DNA of 64,000 bases from Bimastos eiseni (Eukaryota > Annelida > Clitellata > Crassiclitellata > Lumbricidae), in the NCBI GenBank assembly GCA_959347315.1, contig OY365815.1:15588323-15652322 (forward strand), in the 5' to 3' direction. The notes beneath the pieces are model-generated. The model searched no databases. It saw only the letters and a program-made list of their open reading frames with translations, and was not told the origin of the DNA. This document shows, one piece after another, positions 12,731 through 23,100 of this stretch. The translations under genes were made by a program, and so were the position numbers. Numbering within the stretch: the first letter of the stretch is position 1; each line of letters starts with the position of its first letter.

Positions 12731-14860
12731 CTGCAGAGTAATCAATGGCCTCTCAGACAAAAGTGAACGTGTTCTATGGCTAAAAAATTATAAGTAAGGT
12801 CAGATTGCTTGTGTTGTAATGAAATATCAATAACGTAATATTTAATATTTTTTAACACTTTAATATAACCCACCTTATCTTCACTATCAGAACTTTAAGG
12901 AAATACAACTATTTCTATCTAGTCAATTCATATATTCCTGTAAGCCATGATACGGTTTGTCGTCTGGCAGGTATTTATTACAATAACCGAAAACCATGTT
13001 CCTTACATTACCAATATACGTACCCGTGCTACCTTACCTTATTATACTACATCACGCTCGTTATTTCAGTACATTACATTACATTACATCGGTTGCATAG
13101 GTGTGTAAAAACGGACAATGTCTGCATAAGACATCGGTTCTGGAGTCAATGAAGGAAGTTGGATCAAGCGGAACTCACAGTAACAGGGTTGCATCATCCC
13201 CTAAGCAAAACCATCGATCTCCCCAAACAGCCACGGAGAAACCAGTCAAAACGGAACTCGGTGAGTTATTCAGTCTCAGTCTGTCCGTTGTTCAGACAAT
13301 GTCTCGCATCATAAATGACTGCGTAATTTAACTTGTTTTCCTGGTGGCCAGCCCGCGTTGCATCTTGCTGATGAGCTTGCTGTTAAATGGCTTGATGCGT
13401 TGTGCATAAGCTAAATGTATAAATGTTGTGGCGTCGTCGGTCTCTCGTTAATTTATTCAGTCAGTCATTCATTCAACCAATCTCAGTTGATTAACCAGTA
13501 AATAAGTAAGCATTCAAACAGCGAACCGACCGATCAGTCAGACAGTTCTAATTCATTCATTCAGTCAGTCAGTCATCCATCCATCCATCCATCCACCCAT
13601 CCATTCATCCATCAATCCATCATCGTGCCATCGAACTATCCATCCATTCATCCACCCATCCAGCCATCCATTCATCTACCCATCCATCCATTCATCCACC
13701 CATCCATCCATCCATCCATCCATCCATCCATTCATCCACCCATACATCCATCCATTCATCCATCCATCCATCCATTCATCCACCCATCCATCCATCCATC
13801 CATCCATCCATCCATTCATCCACCCATCCATCCATCCATCCATCCATCCATCCATCCATCCATCCATCCATCCATCCATCCATCCATCCATCCATTCATC
13901 CACCCACCTACCCATCAATCCATCATCGCAGTCTTGTAAATTGTTCATATGTACGCTATTCCTGTCACACGCGAAAAATAGAAACATTCTACTCGTCATC
14001 ATCATCGTCGTCGTCGTCATCATCGTCGTCATCATCATCGCAGCCAAACATTTTACGGAAATCCAAACCGGATGCACCGTTACTTTTTGGCAAGTAAACG
14101 CCGGACTATTCAATGGATAAATGATTAATTAGGACGGTGTCTAGACTCATATGATCAGACACATGCAGTTTATCTTATAATCAGCTTCTATTATTGATCC
14201 TTATCCGACGGAGACTAAAACGAACCCAGAAGCTATCAGTCAACAAGCTAAGCCAAATAATCTGGATTGGGGTTTTCATGGTCCATCGAACACTTTACAC
14301 TTCCCAAGGTATCATCAGAGCCCAGCAGAAATACAATGTGCACATGGCCACACTGGCCAGTCAAAGCAAAACGACTGTATCGGTAACAACAGCAGTAGTT
14401 GTAGTGGCGGTGGTGGCAGTGGGAAGTTGTGGAAGTAGAAGTGGGAACAGTGCTAGTTGTAGTATATATATATATTTATTTATTGAAAATATATATATGT
14501 ATATATATATATATATATATCAACCAACGCTCGAGTAAGATGACACACTATAGCAATTGGTAGTAGTAGTAATTGCAGTTTAACGACACTGCGTGATTAC
14601 AAAAATCTTTAGCGTCGCCCTCCTCTTTTATCCATCTTGGGACTGGCACTCTCACGGTGCGAGCAGTGATGGAGTTCTAGCAATTGGTGTCGTCCTTTGG
14701 GACATTTCATTGGGGTATATGTTTCTGTTGGATAGGTCGACCGAAATGCAAAGAAGACACAAGTCCGAGCTACTGTCGGGCAAACGTTTACGTCAGACCA
14801 GACTTATGCCAGAGACAAGACATGGCGACCTACTGCTGCTACAGTTGCTCTTTCGTCTGA
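397..14860 (+). CDS. ADAM/ADAMTS-type secreted zinc metalloproteinase (multi-exon, partial 5' end)
   Basis: Exons by eye: 397-565, 3713-3915, 5899-5976, 7436-7590, (small exon unresolved), 9780-9894, 10485-10640, 10961-11084, 11907-12035, 13101-13260, 14736-14860. Joined, they give an acidic linker, a possible furin site (RRLRR), a reprolysin (M12B) catalytic domain beginning [14 protein letters not shown], the zinc site HELGHSLGAKHD completed across an intron, the Met-turn YIMAPG, an ADAMTS-like disintegrin/Cys region ([25 protein letters not shown]), a Ser/Lys-rich linker and a PLAC-like tail (C...YC...LC...YCCYSC) ending in TGA. Family knowledge: such enzymes are secreted, cleave matrix proteins, and use three His and a Glu for zinc catalysis. 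I see no thrombospondin type-1 repeat, so it is shorter than canonical ADAMTS. All junctions keep frame except 7590 to 9780, where one small exon is missing. No signal-peptide exon was found. AATAAA follows at 14924. Confidence 0.88.
566..3712 (+). other. Large intron or intergenic stretch; no gene seen
   Basis: Contains a tRNA-like SINE trace (B-box-like GGGTTCGAGTCT near 704) and a GAT/GAC-rich patch at 3260-3510. The small ORFs here look random. Confidence 0.5.
3713..3915 (+). CDS. Metalloproteinase exon: furin-like site and start of catalytic domain
   Basis: The frame reads [12 protein letters not shown] and then [19 protein letters not shown], the typical first beta strand of an M12B domain. 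RRLRR fits a proprotein-convertase site that would release the active enzyme. The donor is CTG|gtcagt, phase 0. The acceptor (cacatag) lies after a CA-rich tract and is the weaker end. Confidence 0.8.
4358..4804. mobile_element. hAT-like MITE (CGAGTACTCG-rich), copy 1
   Basis: Starts AGGGCTGCCGCTAACGAGTA and ends in inverted CGAGTACTC-rich sequence. Clearly homologous over its length to 60967-61380. Confidence 0.7.
5899..5976 (+). CDS. Metalloproteinase exon: catalytic domain, VDSRYS segment
   Basis: 26 codons, phase 0 at both ends, acceptor cattcag and donor CAG|gtacta. Encodes [19 protein letters not shown], which matches the reprolysin pattern of a helix followed by the strand 'I.IRLVG'. 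Confidence 0.85.
7436..7590 (+). CDS. Metalloproteinase exon: catalytic domain, FDHAMAFTG segment
   Basis: Acceptor ctattttcag, donor GG|gttagt. Encodes a helix with [24 protein letters not shown]; 'DHA..FTG' is the conserved strand before the zinc helix in reprolysins. It leaves phase 2. Confidence 0.88.
9184..9308. repeat. 25-bp tandem repeat, five copies
   Basis: Unit GGGACCCTATAGGCAAAGAA plus ATTCA, with C/T variation at one site. Lies in the protease intron before the zinc-site exon. Confidence 0.9.
9595..9755. repeat. (GAT)n/(GAC)n trinucleotide array
   Basis: Interrupted GAT/GAC repeat; produces spurious Met/Thr and Ile/Val ORFs on both strands. It abuts the acceptor at 9779. Confidence 0.9.
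9780..9894 (+). CDS. Metalloproteinase exon: first half of zinc-binding motif
   Basis: Encodes [10 protein letters not shown], then SIIQEDGG and STAIHELGH; the codon after HELGH is split by the intron. HELGH supplies two zinc-ligand histidines and the catalytic Glu. It sits directly after a (GAT/GAC)n array at 9595-9755, so the acceptor (gtgtgtgatag) is squeezed against a microsatellite. Confidence 0.9.
10485..10640 (+). CDS. Metalloproteinase exon: third zinc ligand and Met-turn
   Basis: Starts with C completing AGC, giving [16 protein letters not shown], so the third His and the Asp are in place. YIMAPG is the Met-turn that defines metzincins. It ends GG|gtaagc. Confidence 0.92.
10961..11084 (+). 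CDS. Metalloproteinase exon: disintegrin-like part 1
   Basis: Encodes CLFDSVADK, then [20 protein letters not shown] and LCD. The pattern 'PG....QC...FG..S..C' is typical of the ADAMTS disintegrin-like domain. Donor GAC|gtaagc, phase 0. Confidence 0.9.
11340..11830. repeat. Degenerate (TACTT/TTACC)n tract
   Basis: About 490 bases of irregular 'ccttaccctactttactt' pentamer-like sequence in a protease intron. The ORFs across it are low-complexity artefacts. Confidence 0.8.
11907..12035 (+). CDS. Metalloproteinase exon: disintegrin-like part 2
   Basis: 43 codons, phase 0 at both ends. Encodes [18 protein letters not shown] and [13 protein letters not shown]. 'C..LWC' and 'GT.C' are ADAMTS landmarks. 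Confidence 0.9.
12091..12281. mobile_element. hAT-like MITE with TAGAGGTCTG termini
   Basis: Ends TAGAGGTCTG and CAGACCTCTA; flanking 8-mers CTACCTTG and GTACCTTG (7 of 8). The interior is rich in ACCCG/CGGGT and contains nested inverted repeats. It sits in a protease intron 55 bases after a donor. Confidence 0.8.
12455..12888. mobile_element. Foldback/MITE element with nested inverted repeats
   Basis: Outer arms 12455-12496 and 12856-12888 (GATAGTGAAGATA and AAGGTGGGTTATATTAAAGTG). Inner arms 12671-12693 and 12822-12844 are perfect 23-mers in inverted orientation. No ORF. Confidence 0.75.
13101..13260 (+). CDS. Metalloproteinase exon: Cys motif and Ser/Lys linker
   Basis: Begins VCKNGQCL, equal to the ADAMTS 'WC..G.C' motif with Val in place of Trp. 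It continues as a low-complexity Ser/Lys/Thr linker where a TSP1 repeat would normally follow. Ends in phase 1 at G|gtgagt. Confidence 0.85.
13560..13925. repeat. (CATC)n/(CATT) tetranucleotide array
   Basis: Long CATC array with CATT and ACCC variants; gives spurious HPSI ORFs. Confidence 0.95.
14736..14860 (+). CDS. Metalloproteinase last exon: PLAC-like cysteine-rich tail
   Basis: The acceptor tctgttggatag and the phase match the 13260 donor. Encodes [34 protein letters not shown] and then TGA. The spacing C-YC-LC-CC..C resembles the PLAC domain that closes many ADAMTS, ADAMTSL and papilin proteins. It could instead be a diverged ShK-like module. Confidence 0.75.
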
Positions 14861-14923
14861 TGATTAAACACCAGCAACTGGTTTATAACGGCACAACGGA
14901 TGGAGGATAATTACTTTCGCTAC

Positions 14924-14929
14924 AATAAA
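14924..14929 (+). terminator. Polyadenylation signal AATAAA
   Basis: AATAAA about 64 bases after the protease stop codon, in TACAATAAAATAATG. Confidence 0.6.
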
Positions 14930-15027
14930 ATAATGCATATTCAATTAATAGGACCATTTTCTAAAGAAAACAGCACACAGATTCTTTAAATAAAATTGCT
15001 CATTATAATTTATTGAAAGGTCTTATA

Positions 15028-15180
15028 CATACATACATACATACATACATACATACATACATACATACATACATACATACATACATACATACATACATAC
15101 ATACATACATACATACATACATACATACATACATACATACATACATACATACATACATACATACATACATGCATGCATAC
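15028..15180. repeat. (CATA)n microsatellite
   Basis: Nearly pure CATA, about 37 copies. Shorter arrays of the same unit lie at 46218-46295 and 51580-51655, with the complement (TATG)n at 30015-30080. Confidence 0.95.
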
Positions 15181-15774
15181 ATATACACACATCCATTCAG
15201 ACATAGGGGCCTACATAAATATATGAATAGGCCTGCATGCATAGGCATACGCCATACAGTTTACATAAGGTTTCGTTATAAAACTTGACAATTGAAACAA
15301 AAAGTTATTTTTAAAATGTACAATGCTGTACAGTAAATTGATATCCATTGTACGTAACTGCGATCGATGTATGTGATAAATATGTTCATGATTAAAGCTT
15401 GAAGAAATTAGCATAGTGACAGATAATTTGATATATAATTGAGATGCTGTCAGTTAGATCTATTTAATGATAGCCTAATTAAGATATTGTTGTATTAGTT
15501 AAGTATATTATGGCATAATCGTTTTGATAATTTCATGCATTTAATGTATATATAGAATTTTTTTTATTGATGCTTTAGTTATAATGTTCCGCTCTTACCC
15601 ATATATACTATTTATTTATAATTATAGACATATATTGATATATCTACGTATATATTTATATATAATTATATATATATTGCCATTGTATGTACGTTGTTAT
15701 TAAAAATAGATCTGCAGAATAATTTATTGAGAATTAGTTGCCTTGTCGAGATTCGTTTGGATATATATATATAT

Positions 15775-15815
<41 letters not shown>

Positions 15816-16429
15816 ATAATTAGCTTGAAACGAAGTAAGCTAAAATTAAGCAACACTCATCAGTTTATAATTTCTGATTCCTACAAGTTCTTGCAAAACT
15901 GGTGCTATATAAATTGACCGTATAATCTGGTCAGTGTGGTTGATTTTCGGCTGCAAACATTAGCATAATTGACGCGCATTGAAAGCAGACATCATGCTGT
16001 TGATGACTTCGCACGTGTAGGCCAATAGTCATGAAGTGTCTTGTATTAAGCAAAATCACTGTAGTCTATACGGCAAATTGTTGAGGCTATCAAAGCAGAC
16101 ACAATCGCATTGCAATGCGTCGCCACAATTCATGTGCCCATATACTAGACAATTGCCCCGTTAAGGTTAGGCTGCTGCTTCAGGATGTCTTCATTCTTCA
16201 CCTTTCTAGGTGAACTTGCTGCTCATTTTCGCAAGCACCCGGCAACGCCACGCCATGCTTTTCAGTGTATCTACCAGCAATAGCCCCTCCTCTGGACCTG
16301 GGTGTTATTTTGCCGAGGAGTGTCAACCTACACACATTGTATAATCGTCTGATAACTTCTCTTTCGCCGGAGCTCGATTGGAAGCGTCACTGAGCAGAGT
16401 AAGTGGGACGCTATATCAGAGTTGTCCGT

Positions 16430-16575
16430 GGGTCCAATTTTTATGATCCTGCCCAACCCAACCCATTAAAAATGGACCCGACCAGACCCAACCAGACTTC
16501 TGAAGCCAAATATCTGACGCCACCCGACCCGACCCATGGCGTATATGACCCGACCCAATTTTACTAATATTAGGC
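16430..16575. repeat. Dispersed repeat, GGACCCGACC-rich, copy 1
   Basis: GGGTCCAATTTTTATGATCC to GACCCGACCCAATTTTACTA; same order of motifs as 60085-60235. Probably a hAT-type non-autonomous family. Confidence 0.65.
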
Positions 16576-17514
16576 CTATTTACCGTCATATTCTAATGTC
16601 GTGAAAATGCAGCATAGTCAGACCGTCATAACTATATGATCACAATATTAATTTGTGAGAATGTATCAGGAAAGATACCCTTCGTTTATTCCATTTATTT
16701 TGGCCAAAATTTACTTTCTTCACAAATATATGCAAAAGAATTCAGGATATCATTAGGTAGGCCTACGTAAGAGTCCGGTCCGCATTTTCCAGTTTTACAT
16801 CCTCAGCTAACTCACACGTTAGTAATAAATTCGTTGACCTTTCGTTTTTTCACAAATTCATGAGAGATTATTCCATTAAAGGTCACCGAGGCCTCTCTCG
16901 ATATAAACGTTCGGTTCCTCGGGGCTTTACCCGATCTCTATTTCTCACGGCCACCGACGGGTCACCATCTTCCCCGTATTCCCGAACAGAACTGTAATTC
17001 ATTTATTTCACACGATCGGACTTTGCCGCACTCTCGAACGGCACCCAGACCTGTGAGCATTTCTCACGATCGGTCTCTCCTCTGTCAGCCTCTTAACCCC
17101 TACGATCAGGGCAGGGTCCGTCTTGCGATCAACGGCAGATCAGCGAAAAGCAGCACCGACGTGACCGCGAGAGCGGCTGCCACTAGGGATCATATATATG
17201 GGAAACTTTACGATCACTCAACGATCTCTGGAGCGGTACGAGAACCACTCTACGTATGATGCACTACGAACCACTGCTTCACATATATAGCAATGCACCG
17301 TATGTCAGGCTATACTCAAGCCTATTCATGTATCTGCAAGCTATGCGATGCCTTACAAACGCCGATAGGTCTTCCCTCCTATATCGAAGTTGCAAGGCGC
17401 AACACTGTACACAAATGTACGTTAATATAACGCTATGGCGAGCCGATTATATAAAATAAATCCTTCATTCTAGCCTTGTGGTCTGTCCGCCACAAGGGCT
17501 ATAGACTCCCTTGG

Positions 17515-18322
17515 AGGGTGGATGTCGTCAAATCGGCTTCGGCTGAACACGTCCAAAACTCAATTTATCTGGCTTGGCACCAGACAGCAGCTGGCGAAAA
17601 TTGATCTCTGTGCCTTCGCCGCACAGTTTTCCCTCTTCACTTTCTACGCCTCTGTTCGGGATTTAGGGGTCACTCTTGTCCAAGAACTCATCTTTGCTCA
17701 ACATGTCAATAATGTCTCTCGGAGTTGCTTTTACCAGCTTCGCCAATTGCGAGTAATATCTCGCTCTCTTACCCTCAGCGCCGCAACTAATGTGGTACAT
17801 GCCTTTGTTACCATTCGCCTAGACTATTGCTCCTCAACATATGCTGGCCTGCCCCAAGTTCGGATTGGGCATTTGGAGCGGGATTTGCGTGCGGCCGCCC
17901 GACTGATCGATGGGATCCCCAGAACAGGTCAAGTATCAGAGTAGGGCCTACATGCGGAATATCCTGCACTGGTTGCCTTAGTTTGGCGCTGCTTTGGCGG
18001 TAATGCACTTGCCTATTTGCAGGAGCTTTGTCGCCCTATCACTGCCAGTAGTGGTCGACGACCACTTCGCTCTGCCATTCATGGCAACAAATCGTCCCTT
18101 TTGTACGCACTGCCATAATGCAGAATCGGGCTTTCTCGGTCGTGGGACCTACCATCTAGAATGGATTTCCCATAGAGTTCCGCCACCTACCAAGAACTCA
18201 TCATCTTCATTTTAGGCCTCTCTTAAAACTGTCCTTTTCAGCCGAGGGTTAGGCCGGGGACGCCTCTGAGTTGATATCTGGAAGGGGCGGTCAATCAAGT
18301 AATTTTTGATTGATTGATTGAT
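17515..18322 (+). mobile_element. CR1/L2-type LINE 3' fragment (degenerate RT end)
   Basis: The frame reads WMSSNRLRLNTSKTQFIWLG, SVRDLGVTL, then VHAFVTIRLDYCSSTYAGLP, the C-terminal RT region of CR1/L2/Jockey-group LINEs. Frame is lost after about 17940, but LHWLP and the TIWNGFP-like end are recognisable in other frames. It ends in a (TGAT)n tail at 18306-18322, usual for these LINEs. Inactive. Confidence 0.8.
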
Positions 18323-18525
18323 ATATGCAGGTCTCAAGTAAAAATCGCGTTGATTATTCTGGTGCTGATAATTTTCATATAGGGATTATAGGCCTACCTA
18401 GTCCTAGCTACAGATCAAGGTGTATATTGGTCCTTGGTTACAGGTTGTACATCGGAGTACGAGTCTTCAACATCCAGCAGAGGGAGCGAAGAGGGGTGGG
18501 GCGCAGAGCTAACGAACCGCGTGAG

Positions 18526-18881
18526 CAGGGCCGTACCGAGGGCGGGGCCGTGACACAGGGCGCAAATATGGAGGGGGCGCAAATTTCAGTATGACATTAC
18601 TTTTATTATTCTATAAATTCATTCTTTCTTCAAATATGGCCCTATTTTCATTCAAGAATAAAAACTAAAATTACAGTTACAGTTAAAAAGTGCAACTAAG
18701 AAAGTTTTTGGTGGGAGTTATACTATCTTTGGTTATACCAGTTAAATTATTTCTTGTGTATTAATACATTTTATATAAAGAATAGGCCTAATTTACTTAT
18801 TTATTATATTCAAAATGCAAAATATGTGGGCGCCAGATTGATGCTAGGCACAGGGCGCAACTAGAACTCGGTACGGCCCTG
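18526..18881. mobile_element. hAT-like MITE, CAGGGCCGTACCGAG termini
   Basis: Near-perfect terminal inverted repeats (CAGGGCCGTACCGAG and CTCGGTACGGCCCTG). Flanking 8-mers CGCGTGAG and CGACTGAG match 6 of 8. AT-rich interior without ORF. Confidence 0.8.
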
Positions 18882-20730
18882 CGACTGAGATCATTGTATA
18901 TCTGTAACGTTGACATGTCCTTCTTTCACTAAGCAACATTGTTGGTTAAATAAGTGTATAATAGGCGCCTATTTATGTTGTCATAGAGCGGTTTGAATTT
19001 AAGCGAAAATTATGAGTATCGTTATTAAAGAGTATGCTTAATTTACTTACTTATGTTTATAGAAGAACATGACATGTCGTCTATGCTGGACAAACGAAAT
19101 GTCGTCATGGTTGCGTCAGCGTATTGACCTTTAGTTGCGGCGTAGATCTCGAAGAAGACGGTCGAATTCCAGATTTTTCCGAAATTTTCGCAAATCTGCA
19201 TCGCTAACTTCTGTTTCGATTGAATTTTCGTCGAGAAGTAGCAAGTTGACTTAACAAATTTCAAAACAACGATTTTTTATCGACTGTTTTCAGTTTGGAG
19301 ATAGAATTATTGATCTTAAGCTACAAATTTTGATGCTTTTATGTTATTTGCCATTTAGACCTGTCGATGATACTTTATAACTAGGCCTATTGGGGTAGGC
19401 CTAACAAATTATTTTTAGTATTTTACTAAATGTTTTTAGCAAATTTAGCAAATTTAACTCTCTATCCTTAGTTAATCTGTTTTCTGTTGTGAAGGCCTAT
19501 TGTTTTCTCTCTTTCTCTTATCTTATTTCTACATGGACGTGTTCTTGACTTCTCTTGTTTTCGAGTATTTGCTAGGCCTAAGTAGATGTTCGACACATGA
19601 ACATTAATTGTTGATTGAGGAGAAGATTGAATTGAACATATTTTTAGTGCCTAATGGGCTATTGATAATAAGTTAACTGCGCTGTCCAGTGTGATAATAT
19701 TATTAATATGTTAATATTCAACAGGTCAATTTTCATTTCACCCGCATTACAGAGGTTAGGTTAGAAATCCTGACCACTTTTGAGATCCTGGGTCACTGGA
19801 TCCTTTATTTTGTATTTGTCTATTTTGTAATTCTCTGTCGCTGGTCACGACTTTTGAAGACCTGGTGCTAGGAACGTACGGCATTGGATTCTATGAAGCC
19901 ATCCATGACTGTTCCTCTGAGGTCGTTTTATTCTAGCCATAACCATAACCCAAGTATTTTCATACAAACAGCCTTATTGTTATGACAGGCAATTTGAGCT
20001 TCAGAGTGCCAGACGATGGTAGCTCCAAGTTAGCAAAAATAAGTTGCTATACTTGACCTAATTTAAATACATTGCATTCCTTACAATGTCGAGGCCTGTA
20101 CGTGATACCGTCAACCGCTGGTCGTATGAAGCTCTTCATTCGAAGGATCTCAATTCCAGTCAGGATCAACTGCAATGATTCGGTTGACCGACTGTCCTAC
20201 AAGCAGCTAGGTTAGTTTCAGTTTTTACCTTTTATGAAGGTTTGCGACTTATCCGGAGTTGGTGGAGATGGGCTTGGTCACTTAACTGGCGATGGACAGA
20301 CGGTTGGTTGCTGACGTTTGGAAGATGCCAAGTAGCGGGATGTCAATTAAGATAATGAGGCACACAGCAATTTCTGTCTTGTCTGCCTGTCTCTTTGTTA
20401 TTTCTCTTCCTCTTGTCTTAAGTTTGCTTATAGCTATAGCTCAATTTTGTCTCTTCTTTGATCTACGGACCCTATTTTCTCTCTTTCTTGTGCCCAAAAT
20501 TTTGTCTTAGGTCTGGCTGAACCAGATTTTTTACAAAAGGTTTTGACAACATATCCCTATGCTTTGCCATAGAAAAATTTCGTTGGCATATTGCAGCTCG
20601 GTTAAGTAATAAAGTTACTGTTTGCTCTCTTTCAATCAATCCTAGGCTACTCCACGTCTTTCTCCCGCTGTCGTCTAGCACCCTCCATTTCTTGCTTTGC
20701 AACGTTATGCATTACTAGTTTGTCTTTTAG

Positions 20731-20870
20731 AACTTGCCGGCAACCATCAAAGACGACTTATCACCTCAGATGTCGTGGAGCGAGGCCGAGAAGGAACTGG
20801 CAATGGAAAGAGGAGAAGAGTGGACGAGGGTATCCGTTGCCCAATATGCAGAGGTCTATAGTATACTGAG
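20731..20870 (+). CDS. Exon-like block in duplication copy A
   Basis: Acceptor GTTTGTCTTTTAG and donor CTGA|gtaagt. The frame reads MSWSEAEKELAMERGEEWTR and then VAQYAE, and is conserved in copy B. No family recognised. Confidence 0.35.
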
Positions 20871-20902
20871 TAAGTTTTAATCTTAAGAGTTTTAACTCTT
20901 TC

Positions 20903-20992
20903 AACTTGATTATCCAGAATTGTCCATGAGGAAGGAAAGCAATGGGAAACCACCTCATTCTTCTCAACTCCGGGTAGCATATGCAAGCAGAG

Positions 20993-21046
<54 letters not shown>

Positions 21047-21118
21047 CCACCACCACCACCACCACCACCACCACCACCACCACCACCACCACCACCACCA
21101 CCACCATCATCATCATCA
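20903..21118 (+). mobile_element. 5'-truncated SINE copy with long (ATC)n/(ACC)n tail
   Basis: The body CCAGAATTGTCCATGAGGAA matches the SINE at 23.4 kb. Its tail expanded to (CAT)n, then (CAC)n, then (CAT)n at 20997-21118. Confidence 0.7.
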
Positions 21119-21824
21119 TTGTCATCAGATCGTTTCGTTGCCTTCTATCTCCATTCTCAATGCATTCTCTGTGTTTTTCACTTCAGTCTCACTGCCCTAC
21201 TCTCAGTTTTATTCTAAATCTCCTTTCGAATTTTCTTGTCTGTCACTTACTTTGGTCAGTTTCGGTATACGTGAGTTTAAGATCTGTGTATCCTCCTTTG
21301 GTTAAATTCGGATGATTAATCGCCTACACATGTAAACAATTCAATACGAACAAGTATAATCTGAATGCACAGACGAAAAGAGAATGACATACCGTATAAA
21401 AATCTGTTGTAAACTCTAATCGTAATCGTCAACTTCTCAAAACTTCTAAAGCACCACTCGAAATCCAAACGCAGGAAACCAGATTATCCAAAACGCTGCA
21501 TTGTTTCAGAGGCGTTGAATGAATATTTTGCATTTAGTCTGAAATGAGGTGTTTGAAGATAGTTAGACGTCGACCTCAGACTTGATCAGGTCAACACAGA
21601 ACTACCTTCCAATTGCTTGGTAGAGGAAATGTGATTGTCCAAATGCATCACATTTTCTGTGTAGGGCTCTGGCTTTGAGAATAATATTTGGTAGGATACA
21701 TTTTGATTTGTGTAGTCCACTCATTATAGTATCTCAGGCAGTTTGTTATTTTCGTTGGATTGTATGGATCCATGACTGCCCCTCTGAGGTCTTTTATTCT
21801 AGCCATAGCCCAAGCATTTCTATG

Positions 21825-21997
21825 CAAGGCCGTACTGAGCAACAATTGCGCCCTGTGCCTAGCATCAATCTGGCGCCCCCACATTTGTAAGATAGTGCAT
21901 TTTATCGAATAATTAGTTATTCCATCCTGAATTTTGCGCCCTTTCCACAATTGCGCCCTAGGCCAAGGCCCCGCTGGCCCCTCTCGGTACGGCGCTG
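21825..21997. mobile_element. hAT-like MITE, shorter relative of the 18.5-kb copy
   Basis: Ends CAAGGCCGTACTGAG and CTCGGTACGGCGCTG. Target duplications are TTTCTATG (21817-21824) and TTTCCATG (21998-22005). The paralogous sequence near 19960 lacks it, showing the pre-insertion state. Confidence 0.85.
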
Positions 21998-22215
21998 TTT
22001 CCATGTAAGCAGCCAATGCCATAGCAAGACAGGCAATTTGAGCTTCAGAATGCAAGACGATTGGTGGCACCAAGTCAGCAAAAATAAGTTTGCTATTTTT
22101 GAGCTATAGACCCTACATTACATTCTGTACAATGCTTTATCAACTTAATAAAATTTACTCAATTAAGGCACTGTTTAGATTTATACAATATCAGCAGGTG
22201 TATAAATTTACAGGT

Positions 22216-22350
22216 AAGCGAATTCCGGCTGTTTTGGCACCGTCCATCCTGGAGGGTTCAAGCCAGAGAAGTCCGGCTGTTTTGGCACCGTCCATCCTGG
22301 CACCTTCAGGTCAGAGAATTCCGGCAGTTTTGGCATCGTCCATCCTGGTA
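22216..22350 (+). repeat. 48-bp minisatellite, three copies, in an open frame
   Basis: TCCGGCTGTTTTGGCACCGT recurs at 22224, 22272 and 22320. In one plus-strand frame it encodes 16-residue repeats starting R-[IS]-PAVLA[PS]SIL. Absent from copy A of the duplication. Confidence 0.8.
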
Positions 22351-22659
22351 GAGGTGCTGTGGCATCTGACATGAAGCGCTACCTGTCTTCGGTTATCGAG
22401 ACCTGTTCGTGACCGCCGTCAACTGGCCGACTGTCCTGCAAGCGGCTATAGGTTAGTTTCAGTTTTTATGAAGGTTTGTGAAACATTCCATAGATTGGTT
22501 GCTAATAAAATTGTCGAGTCGTTTGGAAGATTCTAATTAAGTAGAAAAATGTCGACCAGGATAATGAAACACAGAGTATTTTATAGCTTCTCTGCCTTCC
22601 TCTTGTCTTCAGTTTGTCTACAGCTCTATTATCTCTGTTTCCCTCTTCTTGGGTCTGCT

Positions 22660-22801
22660 CAGGGGCGTCAATACCCTCTGAGCGATGGAGGCAAACCCCC
22701 TGGTCCAAGATGTCAGGAAGGCAAGATATTCCCCCTAAGACTAATCAATTATCCTCCACCTGAAATTGCCTTGGACCCTCTCTCCTATCTGGACGCCCCT
22801 G
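22660..22801. mobile_element. 142-bp MITE, CAGGGGCGTC termini
   Basis: Inverted ends CAGGGGCGTC and GACGCCCCTG; 8-bp duplications GGTCTGCT and GGTTTGCT. The empty site survives in the paralogous copy near 20460. Confidence 0.85.
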
Positions 22802-23100
22802 GGTTTGCTGACCCTATTTTCTCTTTTATTGCGCCCAAAATGTTGTCATAGGTGTGGCTGCCTCCCTGTTGTGGATGAATGGAACGAGATTTTTGAAGAA
22901 AGCTTTTGGCAACATTGTCCCTATGCTTTGCTGTTGAAAAAAAATTATTTTGGCATATTGAAACTCAGTTAAATGATACATGTATACAGTTACTGTTTGG
23001 TCTCTTTCAATCTATCCTACTCTACGTCTTTTTCTCCCTGTTATCTAGTTCACTCCATTTCTTAACTTTATGACATTTTGCATTATTGTTTTGTCTTTTA

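Noticed and set aside
14260..14420. Possible thrombospondin type-1 exon in the protease gene (DWGFHGPS..., CIGNNSSSC)
   Set aside because: Trp and Cys spacing does not fit TSP1, no splice-compatible exon results, and direct joining of 13260 to 14736 is in perfect phase.
14593..14910. Plus-strand ORF of 105 codons over the last protease exon
   Set aside because: It is in the wrong frame; the PLAC-like frame has the clustered cysteines and the correct phase.
13560..15180. CRISPR-like regular repeats
   Set aside because: The regular arrays are tetranucleotide microsatellites without unique spacers, in a eukaryotic genome.
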